From assembly GCF_030209745.1 (NCBI RefSeq), contig NZ_JARVRJ010000003.1, positions 62,001 through 126,000 of the forward strand: a stretch of 64,000 bases of DNA, in the 5' to 3' direction. The translations under genes and the position numbers were made by a program. Below, one piece after another: positions 1-10,547 of the stretch. The stretch comes from Arthrobacter sp. fls2-241-R2A-200. Lineage in GTDB: Bacteria; Actinomycetota; Actinomycetes; Actinomycetales; Micrococcaceae. Numbering within the stretch: position 1 is the first letter of the stretch; each line of letters starts with the position of its first letter. The notes beneath the pieces were generated by a model. That model saw nothing but the letters and a program-made list of their open reading frames with translations. It was not told where the DNA came from and did not search any database.

Positions 1-1
1 C

Positions 2-792
2 GCCTGGACCGAGGTCTACTGGCTCATGGCGGACGCGCTAATCAAGCTCGAGAAGGGCCTCTACGCCGCACAGGCAAACGGTGTGATGTGGACCCCTTGG
101 CGGATTGTCGCCAAAACGCCAGCTGGCACCGGCTCGATGACCTTCGTGCTGGAGCCGGCGGACGACACACCCGTCACCGAAGCGTTGCCTGGCCAGTACG
201 TCAGCGTCAAGGTCACGCTGCCGGACGGTCTGCGCCAGGTCCGCCAGTACTCCCTTTCCGGCGACGCGGGCACCACACGCAGCTTCACCACCAAGCTCGA
301 CGACGGCGGCGAGGTCTCGCCCGTGATGCACCGCGACATGAAAGTGGGCGACGTCATCGAAATTTCCAACCCCTACGGCGAAATCACCCTAAACGAGGAT
401 GAGGGTCCGGTGGTCCTTGCCTCGGCCGGCATCGGCTGCACCCCTACCGCATCCATCCTGCGCTCCCTCGCCGAAACCCGCTCCGACCGGCAAGTCCTGG
501 TCTTGCACGCGGAAAGCACCATGGACAGCTGGGCGCTGCGCTCCAAATGACCGAGGACATCGAACGCCTTGACGGCGCCGACCTCCAGCTCCGGCTCGAG
601 CAGCCCGAAGCCGGGTCGAGGACCGGTTTCATGTCCCTGCTCGACGTGGACCTTCCCGCGAACGCGTCGCTGTACCTCTGCGGTCCGTTGCCGTTCATGA
701 AAAACATCCGCAATGAGGCCATCAATGCCGGCATCCCGGCGACGAAAATCCACTACGAGGTCTTCGGCCCGGACATCTGGCAGGCCAGCTAG
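2..792 (+). pseudogene. hmp: Flavohaemoprotein (NO dioxygenase) 3' part, frameshifted
   Basis: The first bases already code for the end of the globin domain (AWTEVYWLMADALI), so the 5' part lies outside the window. The FAD/NAD reductase module follows: RQYSLSG binds flavin, LASAGIGCTP binds NADH, and YLCGPLPFM plus YEVFGPDIW form the typical C-terminus. The reading frame ends at a TGA at 548-550, just after LRS, and the rest of the protein continues at once in another frame from 547 (MTEDIERL). Restoring one base in the TCC-AAATG stretch near 544 rejoins the two halves perfectly, so a single-base deletion is the simplest reading. The intact enzyme turns nitric oxide into nitrate. The break could be a real mutation or a sequencing error. 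An internal ATG at 547 could restart translation, but the product would lack the flavin site. Confidence 0.88.
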
Positions 793-1011
793 GTCCAACC
801 GGCCGCAGCTTCGCGTTGCTTCGCCACGGAACTCCCGGGCGGAGGTTCGTCCGCGCCCGTCGTCAGACCGTTTGTCCCGGGGCAGGTACGGCGGGCCGGC
901 CCCCCGGCGCATCGATGCGTTGAAAAAGCCTCACCTAGCCAGCCTCCTCGGTCAGCGATTGGCGCGCTCAATCCTGTACTAAAACGTCTGTCACAGATTT
1001 CCCCCCGGGTG
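793..1011. other. Intergenic gap without a recognisable gene
   Basis: This stretch separates the flavohaemoprotein remnant from the oppositely oriented SRPBCC gene. I see no coding sequence with a plausible start or RNA gene. A short hairpin (CGGGT-GTT-ACCCG, 1006-1018) overlaps the SRPBCC stop codon and could help end its transcript, but it is too short to be sure. Confidence 0.4.
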
Positions 1012-1455
1012 TTACCCGTGGGCCTCGAGCCGCACCTTGAGACGCCTGTGGCTGGCCGGAGCACCTCGCGCCGCGAGTCGACGTACGGCCGGTACGAGCG
1101 CCTTGCCGACGCCGTGACCCTCGAAATCGAGCTCGAAGGTCACCCTGGACCTTGTGCCGTTGTCGAGCGGTTCGACATCGATGCTCGCATGAGGCCGGAT
1201 CGGACCGTCGATGCCGTGTGCGGCGAACCGATGCGGCGGCTCGTCCTCCGTGATCTCCTGTGTCATCGTGCGCTCGTTGGGGCCGATCCGACGGGTGGTG
1301 GTGAACCGCGAGCCCAACTGCCGGCCGCCCGCGCCTTCAAAGTGCACCTCAAGGACGTCAACCTGCCACTCCGGGAAATGCAGCGGGTCGCTCGCATACA
1401 CAAAAACGTCGACTGGTGGACGGTCGATTTCTATGGTGTTCGTGAGTGCTGACAC
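1012..1455 (-). CDS. SRPBCC / polyketide-cyclase-like family protein
   Basis: This 147-residue protein has the layout of the START/Bet v1-like SRPBCC fold: an N-terminal strand (NTIEIDRPPVDVFVYASD), a helix with the FPEW motif, a run of strands, and a long C-terminal helix rich in Leu, Arg and Lys. Such proteins bind hydrophobic ligands in a central cavity; the ligand here is unknown. I chose the GTG at 1455 because a strong GGAGGAGGA ribosome-binding site lies directly upstream and because the domain begins there; the longer open frame adds low-complexity residues unlike any domain. It stands alone, convergent with the gene before it and divergent from hyi. Function beyond the fold is unknown. 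Confidence 0.72.
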   Translation of the reverse strand: MSALTNTIEIDRPPVDVFVYASDPLHFPEWQVDVLEVHFEGAGGRQLGSRFTTTRRIGPNERTMTQEITEDEPPHRFAAHGIDGPIRPHASIDVEPLDNGTRSRVTFELDFEGHGVGKALVPAVRRLAARGAPASHRRLKVRLEAHG

Positions 1456-1695
1456 TCCTCCTCCTCCCACTCCTCCATCATCCCACCGTCCAACCGAATT
1501 CGATCTTGCGATTATCCATGCCTCAACGGGCACCACTAGTCGGCTTCGGCAGCGGATCACGGCGAACGACGGCGCGTCCTTGACGACCCCAACCCACTCT
1601 CGGCTGCCTTGAACAGCCCATGGATTTCCGCCGTGGAATGTTGACTGCCCCGGCGCCCTCCCGTACCCCAAACACCCACCTCCTCACCCACCCCC
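1456..1695. other. Intergenic gap upstream of the hyi promoter
   Basis: This is the unassigned part of a 378-bp gap between the SRPBCC gene and hyi. It contains the SRPBCC ribosome-binding site at its left edge and C-rich sequence, but I see no gene or RNA in it. The hyi promoter and operators begin at 1696. Confidence 0.4.
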
Positions 1696-1760
1696 TTGAC
1701 TCCCACCCCCGCCTTCCCTAAACTTTTCATAAAGCAGAATCTAAATTCCACAAAGCGGAA
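1696..1760 (+). promoter_or_regulatory. hyi operon promoter with tandem operator-like sites
   Basis: TTGACT at 1696-1701 and TAAACT at 1719-1724 are separated by 17 bp, a good sigma-70 type promoter. Directly downstream lie two related 15-bp partial palindromes, TTTCATAAAGCAGAA (1725-1739) and TTCCACAAAGCGGAA (1746-1760), starting 21 bp apart, about two helical turns. They would cover the start of transcription and so fit a repressor. The TTCC-N7-GGAA form resembles sites of IclR-family regulators; that family assignment is inference. The same arrangement recurs before uraD. Confidence 0.65.
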
Positions 1761-1833
1761 ACTGAAGCCAAGCACCAAGGCAGCAGCCAAGCAACGGAGG
1801 ATAGATCCAAGCCCCTCCTCGGAAGGACCTACG

Positions 1834-2637
1834 ATGACGTACACAGTGAACTGCTCCATCCTCCTGACGGAGCTGCCCTTGCTCGAGCGCCCCGCCGCCG
1901 CGAAGGCAGCCGGTTTTGACGCCGTCGAGTTCTGGTGGCCCTTCGCCACTTCGGTTCCCACCGACAAAGAGACAACCGAGTTTGAAACAGCTATCAAGGA
2001 CGCCGACGTTCAGCTCACTGGCCTAAACTTCAACGCCGGCAACATGCCCGGCGGCGACCGTGGCCTGGTTTCCTGGAAGGGCCGTTGCTCCGAGTTCAAG
2101 GACAACATCGACGTCGTAGCCGGCATCGGTGACCGCTTGGGCTGCAAGGCCTTCAACGCCCTCTACGGCAACCGCCAGGACGAATTCACCCCTGAAGAGC
2201 AGGACGAACTCGCCGCCAAGAACCTCGCCGCAGCAGCGGAAGGCGTCGCCCGCATTGGCGGCACCGTCCTCCTCGAACCGGTCAGCGGCGCACCCAAGTA
2301 CCCGCTCCTCACCGCCGAAGACGCACTCAAGGTCATCGCCCGCGTCAAGGCAGAATCCGGCGCACAGAACATCAAACTCCTCGCCGACTTCTACCACCTG
2401 GCGGTCAACGGCGACGACGTCGAATCCGTCATCGAGAACCACGCCAAGGACTTCGGCCACATCCAGATCGCCGACAACCCCGGCCGCGGCGCCCCCGGAA
2501 CCGGCACCCTCCCCCTCGGCGAATGGATCGCCCGCAGCCGCGAACTCGGCTACGACGGCTACATCGGCCTCGAGTACAAGGAACCGCAGGAATCGGCTTT
2601 CAGCTGGGCCATCCGCCAGCGCGCCAACGCCAACTAG
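1834..2637 (+). CDS. hyi: Hydroxypyruvate isomerase
   Basis: This 267-residue TIM-barrel protein belongs to the xylose-isomerase-like family and interconverts hydroxypyruvate and tartronate semialdehyde in the cytoplasm. Diagnostic stretches are AGFDAVEFWWPF near the N-terminus, LEPVSGAPKYPL with a metal-ligand Glu, LLADFYHLAVNGDD, HIQIADNPGRGAPGTG and the C-terminal YIGLEYKEP; length is normal for the family. The ATG at 1834 is preceded by GGAAGGA and begins exactly where the family does; an in-frame extension upstream runs through the promoter. It is the first gene of a five-gene operon with glxR, gcl, glxK and allB, and is controlled from the promoter and tandem sites at 1696-1760. Confidence 0.93.
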   Translation: MTYTVNCSILLTELPLLERPAAAKAAGFDAVEFWWPFATSVPTDKETTEFETAIKDADVQLTGLNFNAGNMPGGDRGLVSWKGRCSEFKDNIDVVAGIGDRLGCKAFNALYGNRQDEFTPEEQDELAAKNLAAAAEGVARIGGTVLLEPVSGAPKYPLLTAEDALKVIARVKAESGAQNIKLLADFYHLAVNGDDVESVIENHAKDFGHIQIADNPGRGAPGTGTLPLGEWIARSRELGYDGYIGLEYKEPQESAFSWAIRQRANAN

Positions 2638-2685
2638 CACCCAGCACACCTGAGCTAAAAAGACTTCCCCAGAAAGAGAACCACA

Positions 2686-3564
2686 ATGAGCAACGTTGCA
2701 GTCATCGGACTCGGAATCATGGGCCTCCCCATGGCCATCAACCTCGTCAAGGCCGGCCACACGGTCACCGGTTTCAACCGCAGCCAGGACAAGATCGACA
2801 AACTCGTCTCCGAGGGCGGCCAGGGTGCCAGCAGCATCGCGGACGCAGTCAAGGACGCCGACGTCGTCATCACCATGGTCCCGGACTCCCCCGATGTTGA
2901 GGGTGTAGTCAGCGGCAAGGACGGCGTCTTCGCCAACGCGAAGAAGGGCACCCTCTGGATCGACGCATCCAGCATCCGCCCGGACGTCGCCAAGCGCCTC
3001 TCCGAAGAAGCCGTGGAAGCAGGCATCCGCCCGCTCGACGCTCCCGTGTCCGGTGGTGAGCAGGGCGCCATCGACGCCGTCCTGTCCATCATGGTCGGCG
3101 GCGCCGCCGAAGACTTCGAGGCAGCACAGGATGTCCTCAACGCAGTGGGCAAAACCATCGTCCACGTCGGCCCAGCCGGCTCCGGCCAGACCGTCAAGGC
3201 AGCCAACCAGCTGATCGTGGCCGTCAACATCCAGGTCCTCGGCGAGGCCATCGCCTTCCTCGAGGCTTACGGCGTAGACACCGACGCAGCACTGAAGGTC
3301 CTCGGCGGCGGCTTGGCCGGCTCCAAGGTCCTGGACCAGAAGGGCCAGAAGATGCTCGACCGCAACTTCGACCCCGGCTTCCGCTTGGCCCTCCACCACA
3401 AGGACCTCGGCATCGTCACCTCCGCAGCCCGCGAAGCCAACGTCGCTGTCCCGCTCGGCGCCGTCGTCGCGCAACTTGTCGCCGCAACCGTCAACCAGGG
3501 CGACGGCGGCCTGGACCACTCGGGCCTCTTCAAGCAGGTCCTTCAGCTCAGCGGCCGTAAATAA
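2686..3564 (+). CDS. glxR: 2-hydroxy-3-oxopropionate (tartronate semialdehyde) reductase
   Basis: The 292-residue enzyme reduces tartronate semialdehyde to D-glycerate with NAD(P)H. The Rossmann motif GLGIMGLPMA begins at about residue 8, the substrate motif DAPVSGGEQGA lies near residue 122, and GSGQTVKAANQL near residue 165 carries the catalytic lysine of the beta-hydroxyacid dehydrogenase family. It sits 48 bp after hyi and just before gcl, whose product is its substrate. A ribosome-binding site (AAAGAGA) precedes the ATG. Here glxR means the metabolic reductase, not the cAMP-binding regulator that carries the same name in Corynebacterium. Confidence 0.93.
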   Translation: MSNVAVIGLGIMGLPMAINLVKAGHTVTGFNRSQDKIDKLVSEGGQGASSIADAVKDADVVITMVPDSPDVEGVVSGKDGVFANAKKGTLWIDASSIRPDVAKRLSEEAVEAGIRPLDAPVSGGEQGAIDAVLSIMVGGAAEDFEAAQDVLNAVGKTIVHVGPAGSGQTVKAANQLIVAVNIQVLGEAIAFLEAYGVDTDAALKVLGGGLAGSKVLDQKGQKMLDRNFDPGFRLALHHKDLGIVTSAAREANVAVPLGAVVAQLVAATVNQGDGGLDHSGLFKQVLQLSGRK

Positions 3565-3599
3565 GCCCAAAGGCAACCAAGCAACACACAGCAGGGAAC

Positions 3600-3628
3600 C
3601 CGCCGTCGTACATAAATAACGACGGCGG
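3600..3628 (+). promoter_or_regulatory. Hairpin between glxR and gcl
   Basis: Perfect 10-bp arms, C3600-T3609 (CCGCCGTCGT) and A3619-G3628 (ACGACGGCGG), enclose a 9-base loop. No T-run follows, so this is not a classical terminator. It could partly end transcription or protect the mRNA end, giving different amounts of the upstream and downstream parts of the operon. Confidence 0.55.
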
Positions 3629-3670
3629 CTCCCTCACCACACCCAAAAACAGACTTTCAAGGAGTACACC

Positions 3671-5446
<1,776 letters not shown>

Positions 5447-5472
5447 GTAACACTAAGAAGGGAGGCACCGGA

Positions 5473-6639
5473 ATGCGTGTTGTCATCGCCCCGGACAAAT
5501 TCAAGGGCTCGCTGTCCGCGCCCGACGTCGCCAAGCACCTGGCAACAGGCCTGCTGGCGGGGTTCGGGCAAGGTTTGGAGGCAACACACATTCCGGTGGC
5601 CGACGGCGGCGAAGGAACCATCGACGCCGCGATCGGTTCCGGCTTCACCCGCCGGACCACCACCGTCACCGGCCCGCTCGGCGAACCCGTGCAAGCGGAC
5701 TTCGCGGTCCGGGAGCAGGAAGCTGTCATCGAAATGGCGGCAGCTTCCGGTCTCGCCCTCCTCCCCGAGGGGCCAACCCGCGAAACCGCCAAGAACGCAA
5801 CAAGCCTTGGAACCGGCGAACTCATCCGCGCCGCGCTGGACCTCGGCTGTCGCAAGATCATCCTGGGTGTGGGCGGCAGCGCCAACACCGACGCCGGCGC
5901 GGGAGTCCTCCAGGGCCTCGGGGCAGTCTTCCTGGACAAGGACGGCAGCGAACTCCCCGGCGGCGGCGCTGCCCTCGCAAGGCTGGAAACCATCGACTTC
6001 TCCAACTTCGACGTCCGCTTCGAAGCAACAGAATTCGTGTTGGCGTCCGACGTCGACAATCCCCTGTTGGGGGCCAGCGGAGCCCCAGCCATCTTCGGTC
6101 CACAGAAGGGTGCGACGCCGGACGACGTCGCCGAGCTGGACGCGGCGCTGAGCCACTTCGTGGACGTCCTCGCGGCAACAACCGGCCAACAAGCAAAGTT
6201 CGCAGCCAAGGCCGAGGGCGCCGGAGCAGCGGGCGGCGTGGGCTACATCGCCATCGCGGCACTGAAGGCCGAGCGGCGGCCGGGCATCGACGTCGTGCTT
6301 GAATTCACTGACCTCGAAGAGAGGCTGAAGGGCGCCGATCTGGTCATCACCGGCGAAGGCAGCCTGGATGAACAAAGCCTGCTCGGCAAGACGCCCATGG
6401 GTGTCTCGCGGGCGGCGCAACGGAACGGGGTTCCCGTGATCGCGGTGTGCGGCCGGAGTACCCTGAGCCGGGAACAACTCACCGACGCCGGCTTCCACAC
6501 GGTCCATGCCCTGACCGATCTGGAAAAAGACGTCCAACAATGTATCGCCCAAGCAGGTCCGCTGCTTGAACAATTAGGTAAGCACATAGGCGTGTACCTG
6601 GCGGAACGGACCGAAAACAAGGAGTACCTCAATGTCTGA
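5473..6639 (+). CDS. glxK: Glycerate kinase
   Basis: The 388-residue protein belongs to the GlxK/GarK glycerate kinase family and phosphorylates D-glycerate, the last step of the glyoxylate-to-glycolysis route. It starts with the family signature [15 protein letters not shown], then shows [25 protein letters not shown] (phosphate-binding Gly-rich loop), [11 protein letters not shown] and [22 protein letters not shown] lies before the ATG, 26 bp after gcl. The gene overlaps the start of allB by 8 bases, which points to coupled translation. The first ~370 residues match the family; the last ~15 are less typical and hold the allB ribosome-binding site. Confidence 0.93.
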   Translation: MRVVIAPDKFKGSLSAPDVAKHLATGLLAGFGQGLEATHIPVADGGEGTIDAAIGSGFTRRTTTVTGPLGEPVQADFAVREQEAVIEMAAASGLALLPEGPTRETAKNATSLGTGELIRAALDLGCRKIILGVGGSANTDAGAGVLQGLGAVFLDKDGSELPGGGAALARLETIDFSNFDVRFEATEFVLASDVDNPLLGASGAPAIFGPQKGATPDDVAELDAALSHFVDVLAATTGQQAKFAAKAEGAGAAGGVGYIAIAALKAERRPGIDVVLEFTDLEERLKGADLVITGEGSLDEQSLLGKTPMGVSRAAQRNGVPVIAVCGRSTLSREQLTDAGFHTVHALTDLEKDVQQCIAQAGPLLEQLGKHIGVYLAERTENKEYLNV

Positions 6640-7981
6640 AGCAATCGGCGCCTATGACCTCGTTATCCGGGGCCAGCGCATCCTGACCACCGCCGGCATC
6701 ACTGCCCGCGAAGTCGGCATTCGCGATGGCGTTATCGTCGCGATCGAACCCCTCGGCAACGGACTGACCGGCAACGAGGTCATCGAACTCGCAGACGACG
6801 AAACCCTCATTCCCGGCCTGGTGGACACCCACGTCCACGTCAACGAGCCCGGCCGCACCGAGTGGGAAGGCTTCGCTTCGGCCACCCGCGCCGCAGCAGC
6901 CGGCGGCGTCACCACCATCATCGACATGCCGCTGAACTCCATCCCTCCCACCACCAGCGTTGACGGCCTGGAGCAGAAGCGCGTGGTGGCCAAGGACCAG
7001 GCGTTCGTGGACGTCGGATTCTGGGGCGGCGCCATCCCCGGCAACAAGAAGGATCTCCGCCCGCTGCACGATGAAGGCGTGTTCGGCTTCAAGTGTTTCC
7101 TCCTGCACTCCGGCGTGGACGAATTCCCGCACTTGGAAGCGGACGAGATGGAAGAGGACATGGCTGAGCTCAAGTCCTTCGACTCCCTGATGATCGTGCA
7201 CGCGGAGGACTCCCACGCGATCGACCGCGCACCGCACCCGGGCGGCGACCACTACGAAACCTTCCTCGCCTCCCGCCCCCGCGGCGCCGAGAACAAGGCC
7301 ATTGCCGAGGTCATCGAACGCGCACGCTGGACCGGCGCCCGCGCCCACATCCTGCACCTCTCCTCCTCGGACGCGCTGCCGATGATCGCCTCCGCAAAGC
7401 GCGACGGCGTCAACCTCACCGTTGAAACGTGCCCGCACTACCTGACGCTGATGGCCGAGGAAATCCCGGACGGCGCCACGGCCTACAAGTGCTGCCCGCC
7501 CATCCGCGAAGCCTCCAACCGGGAGCTCCTGTGGAAGGGCCTGCAGGATGGCACCATCGACTGCATCGTCTCGGACCACTCCCCCTCCACCTTGGACCTG
7601 AAGGACCTGGAAAACGGCGACTTCGCCGTGGCGTGGGGCGGCGTTTCCTCCCTGCAGCTGGGCTTGTCCCTGATCTGGACTGAAGCCCGCCACCGCGGAA
7701 TCCCGCTGGAACAGGTGGTCTCGTGGATGTCCGAGAAGCCCGCCGCACTGGCCCGGCTGCAAACCAAGGGACAGCTCGCCCTGGGCTACGACGCCGACTT
7801 CTCCATCTTCGCCCCGGATGAGGCATTCGTGGTGGACGTCACCAAGCTCAAGCACAAGAACCCGATCACGCCGTACGACGGCCGTCCGCTGGCCGGCGTC
7901 GTCCGCAAAACCTACCTGCGCGGCACCCCGATCGACGGCCAGAACCCCGGCGGCAAACTGCTCCGCCGCGGTAACGTGTAG
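6632..7981 (+). CDS. allB: Allantoinase
   Basis: The 449-residue amidohydrolase opens the allantoin ring to allantoate, feeding ureide nitrogen and finally glyoxylate to the genes before it. Metal-site motifs are in order: [16 protein letters not shown] (the HxH pair), [10 protein letters not shown] with the lysine carbamylated in this family, [19 protein letters not shown], and [12 protein letters not shown] with the catalytic Asp. Length agrees with bacterial AllB. The ATG lies within the end of glxK. No allantoate amidohydrolase or ureidoglycolate gene is in the window, so the middle steps must be encoded elsewhere. Confidence 0.94.
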   Translation: MSEAIGAYDLVIRGQRILTTAGITAREVGIRDGVIVAIEPLGNGLTGNEVIELADDETLIPGLVDTHVHVNEPGRTEWEGFASATRAAAAGGVTTIIDMPLNSIPPTTSVDGLEQKRVVAKDQAFVDVGFWGGAIPGNKKDLRPLHDEGVFGFKCFLLHSGVDEFPHLEADEMEEDMAELKSFDSLMIVHAEDSHAIDRAPHPGGDHYETFLASRPRGAENKAIAEVIERARWTGARAHILHLSSSDALPMIASAKRDGVNLTVETCPHYLTLMAEEIPDGATAYKCCPPIREASNRELLWKGLQDGTIDCIVSDHSPSTLDLKDLENGDFAVAWGGVSSLQLGLSLIWTEARHRGIPLEQVVSWMSEKPAALARLQTKGQLALGYDADFSIFAPDEAFVVDVTKLKHKNPITPYDGRPLAGVVRKTYLRGTPIDGQNPGGKLLRRGNV

Positions 7982-7991
7982 GCCCACTGCC

Positions 7992-8744
7992 ATGGCAGTG
8001 AATGCTTACGGGCCGCCGCCCTCGCGAGGACCCGCAGCACGCGGTTCCGCCGCGCGGCGTGGCACCAGCCTGAGCACGAATGACCTGAGCAGACCGGGCC
8101 TGAGCGCGAGAGGCCTGGCGCTGTGGGTCAACCCTGCCGAGGGCGACGAGCTCGACCCTGAGGTCTGGGAGCGGGCGGCGCGCTTGGTGCTGGCCCGCGC
8201 CATGAAACTTGCCCCGGAGGCGGAAGTCCGCATCTGGCCCGCCACCGGGGCAGAGCACTCCGGCGTCGGTGACACTTCCTGGTGCGGCACTCCACAGGAA
8301 GCCGCCGACGCCGGTAACCACCTTTCGGGGCCGGGCAGCGTGACGCTTGCGGATGCCCTGGCTGAAGGCGACGCCGCTGGCGCTAGCACCGCCGTCGAGC
8401 CCGTAACGTTGGCAGCCCGTCGCAGCCAAGTTGCAATCGACCTCGCCGCTGAAGTAGTACTGCTCGACGGCGAGCCCGTTGCCTTTACTGGCATGGAATA
8501 CAAGCTGCTGCGCTACCTGGTGGTGAACTGCTCACGGGCCATAAGTCGTGAAGAATTGCAACGCTTCTTGGAGTCATTTGACCTTCCCGGCGCGGCATTT
8601 CGCTCGATCGACGTTTATGTTGGAAGAGTGCGGCGGAAGCTCGGAAGTGCCCGCCACACGGTCTCCACCGTCCGTGGTGGCGGCTACCAGTTCGTGCCAG
8701 GCCCCTATGCCACCGTGCGCGGACCTGCGGAATACAGCATCTGA
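7992..8744 (+). CDS. Orphan winged-helix (OmpR-type) DNA-binding protein
   Basis: The C-terminal ~95 of 250 residues form an OmpR/PhoB-type winged helix: a strand pair (VVLLDGEPVAFTGMEYKLL), the recognition region SREELQRF, VYVGRVRRKLG, and the wing TVSTVRGGGYQFV. There is no receiver domain; instead the first ~150 residues are Gly/Ala/Pro-rich and then carry an unknown acidic segment. It begins 10 bp after allB, so it may be the last gene of that operon, but its role in ureide control is only inference. The ATG at 7992 is chosen over an in-frame extension that runs inside allB. Confidence 0.72.
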   Translation: MAVNAYGPPPSRGPAARGSAARRGTSLSTNDLSRPGLSARGLALWVNPAEGDELDPEVWERAARLVLARAMKLAPEAEVRIWPATGAEHSGVGDTSWCGTPQEAADAGNHLSGPGSVTLADALAEGDAAGASTAVEPVTLAARRSQVAIDLAAEVVLLDGEPVAFTGMEYKLLRYLVVNCSRAISREELQRFLESFDLPGAAFRSIDVYVGRVRRKLGSARHTVSTVRGGGYQFVPGPYATVRGPAEYSI

Positions 8745-8839
8745 CGCCGTTGTTATAGGAAGTCAGAGCTCCGCACTGTGAAAGATCGCTGTTGTTTGAA
8801 TAACCGCCGGTGCACACCGGTTGAATGTAAAGGATCGCC

Positions 8840-9307
8840 ATGACCCACAAACTCCTCGTCGGAACGCAAGCACCTGATTTCGCGCTTCTCGACGCCGACG
8901 GCACCAAGGTCTCGCTGTCCGATTACCGCGGACGCAACGTCATCGTCTACTTCTACCCCAAGGCTGCAACCCCGGGCTGCACCACCGAGGCCTGCGATTT
9001 CCGCGACAACCTCGCCAGCTTGCAGGGAAACGGCTACGACGTCATCGGGATTTCCCCGGACGCCCCTGAAGCCCTCGCCAAGTTCACGGGCGAATTCGCC
9101 CTCACGTTCCCGCTGCTCTCCGATGAAGACCACGCCGTGGCCCGCGCATACGGTGCGTGGGGCGAGAAGCTGGTAGACGGCGAGATCGTCGAAGGCCTGG
9201 TCCGCTCCACCGTGGTGCTCGACGGCGAAGGCACAGTGAAGCTCACCCAATACCAGGTCAGCGCCAAGGGCCATGTCCAAGCGCTCAAGGAAGAGCTCGG
9301 CGTCTAG
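8840..9307 (+). CDS. bcp: Thioredoxin-dependent peroxiredoxin, BCP/PrxQ type
   Basis: This 155-residue peroxidase reduces hydrogen peroxide and organic peroxides using thioredoxin. APDFALLDADG opens the fold, and KAATPGCTTEAC carries the peroxidatic Cys47 and, five residues on, the resolving Cys52, the spacing of the BCP/PrxQ group. Length is normal and AAAGGA precedes the ATG. It appears to be a single-gene unit: a strong hairpin follows at 9334-9369 and a 95-bp gap precedes it. Confidence 0.93.
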   Translation: MTHKLLVGTQAPDFALLDADGTKVSLSDYRGRNVIVYFYPKAATPGCTTEACDFRDNLASLQGNGYDVIGISPDAPEALAKFTGEFALTFPLLSDEDHAVARAYGAWGEKLVDGEIVEGLVRSTVVLDGEGTVKLTQYQVSAKGHVQALKEELGV

Positions 9308-9333
9308 CCCTCTCCGTATAACTGCACATTTCC

Positions 9334-9369
9334 TGTAACGCCCGCTCGCAAATGTGAGCGGGCGTTACA
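9334..9369 (+). terminator. Strong hairpin after the peroxiredoxin gene
   Basis: A perfect 14-bp stem (T9334-C9347 with G9356-A9369; arm core GTAACGCCCGCTC) encloses an 8-base loop. There is no long T-run, as is common in actinobacterial terminators. It lies between bcp and the PP2C-containing operon. Confidence 0.75.
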
Positions 9370-9421
9370 TGTCTCGTGACTAAACGTGACAAAACCCTCA
9401 GCGTCATTAGTTAATGGATCC

Positions 9422-10528
9422 ATGGTCTCCCCCACACCAGTGCGCCACGCAGTAGTCATCGAAGACGACGCCGACATCCGCGGACTCCTCGTTGTAGTCC
9501 TCACGCAACTCGACTTTGTGGTCACGGAAGCAGCTGACGGCCTGTCCGGCGTCGAAGCTGTCCGCAACACCAATGCCGAACTCGTCACCCTGGACGTCAA
9601 TCTTCCGGACATCGATGGGATGGAAGTCTGCCGCCGCCTGCGGGAATTCTCGGACGCGTACATCCTGATGCTCACCGCCCGCGCGGACGAGATCGACCGA
9701 CTGAACGGCTTGGACACCGGCGCTGACGATTACATCAGCAAGCCCTTCAGCCCCAAGGAAGTCCAGGCCCGCATCCGTGCCCTGTTCCGCCGGGCGCGCA
9801 CCCCTGCCGCGCCGGCCGAGAATCAGCGCCAGAGCGACGAACTCGCCCGCGCCGCCGTCGTCCAGCAAAGCTTGCTCCCCCGGGAGACGGTGCGTCTGGA
9901 CGGGTACGACGTCGCCGGTGCCTTCCGGCCATCGCGCAGCGTAGGCGGGGACTTCTACGACTGGTATCAGACCCCCACCGGCATGCACCTGACCTTCGCC
10001 GACGCGATGGGCAAGGGGATGGGCGCGGCGCTCATCGCCGCCACCGTCCGGGCCGTCATGCGCTCGGTCGCCGATACTCCCGTCCTCGATGACGCGTTCG
10101 AGTCGGCAGGGGCCACCATTACCTCGGACCTGGATCAGTCCGGCTCCTTCGTCACCATGTTCCATGCGAGGCTGGAGAGCGCATCCGGCACACTCAGTTA
10201 TATCGACGCCGGTCATGGACTGGGGCTGTATGTTCCTGCCGACGGCGCCGCGCAGCGACTCGTTTCAGCTGGCCCTCCCGTGGGGATACTCGAGGACCAG
10301 CACTGGCCGGCTGCTGAACTCGAACTCGGTCCCGGTGATTCCTTGGTGATCGTCAGTGACGGTGTCCTGGATGCCCATAACTCGCTGGATGACTTTGTCA
10401 TGAACGTCGAGAAAGTGGCTCGCGAGGGAACCACCTCCGAGGACGTGTGCGCTGCCCTGCTCGAACTGGCGCCAGCGGCAACGGCGGAAGACGACGTCAC
10501 CGCCGTCGTCGTTCGCCGTCAACGCTGA
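9422..10528 (+). CDS. Response regulator with PP2C (RsbU/SpoIIE-type) phosphatase output
   Basis: The 368-residue protein has two modules. Residues 8-125 are a receiver domain with the acidic pair in VVIEDDAD, the phosphoacceptor Asp58 in LVTLDVNLPD, a Thr in MLTAR and the Lys in YISKPFSP. Residues ~150-368 are a PP2C phosphatase with metal-binding motifs VGGDFYDWY, FADAMGKGMGAALIA, YIDAGHGLGLY, IVSDGVLDAH and DDVTAVVV. Such proteins dephosphorylate STAS anti-sigma antagonists when the receiver is activated. The STAS and kinase partners are two and three genes downstream. The ATG at 9422 was chosen because the receiver starts soon after; a GTG at 9386 is a possible alternative. No histidine kinase is adjacent. 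Confidence 0.87.
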   Translation: MVSPTPVRHAVVIEDDADIRGLLVVVLTQLDFVVTEAADGLSGVEAVRNTNAELVTLDVNLPDIDGMEVCRRLREFSDAYILMLTARADEIDRLNGLDTGADDYISKPFSPKEVQARIRALFRRARTPAAPAENQRQSDELARAAVVQQSLLPRETVRLDGYDVAGAFRPSRSVGGDFYDWYQTPTGMHLTFADAMGKGMGAALIAATVRAVMRSVADTPVLDDAFESAGATITSDLDQSGSFVTMFHARLESASGTLSYIDAGHGLGLYVPADGAAQRLVSAGPPVGILEDQHWPAAELELGPGDSLVIVSDGVLDAHNSLDDFVMNVEKVAREGTTSEDVCAALLELAPAATAEDDVTAVVVRRQR

Positions 10529-10547
10529 GCCGCGCGGAAGGGGAACT

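Noticed and set aside
1696..1833. Longer N-terminus for hydroxypyruvate isomerase
   Set aside because: The extra frame runs through the promoter and operator sites; the family start and ribosome-binding site agree on 1834.
2023..3576. Long open frame on the minus strand opposite hyi and glxR
   Set aside because: It mirrors two well-recognised genes; open antisense frames are expected in high-GC DNA with strong third-position bias. The translation is low-complexity and matches no family.
3600..3628. Terminator separating glxR from gcl into different operons
   Set aside because: There is no T-run, and no new promoter is visible in the 40 bases between the hairpin and gcl, so complete termination is unlikely.
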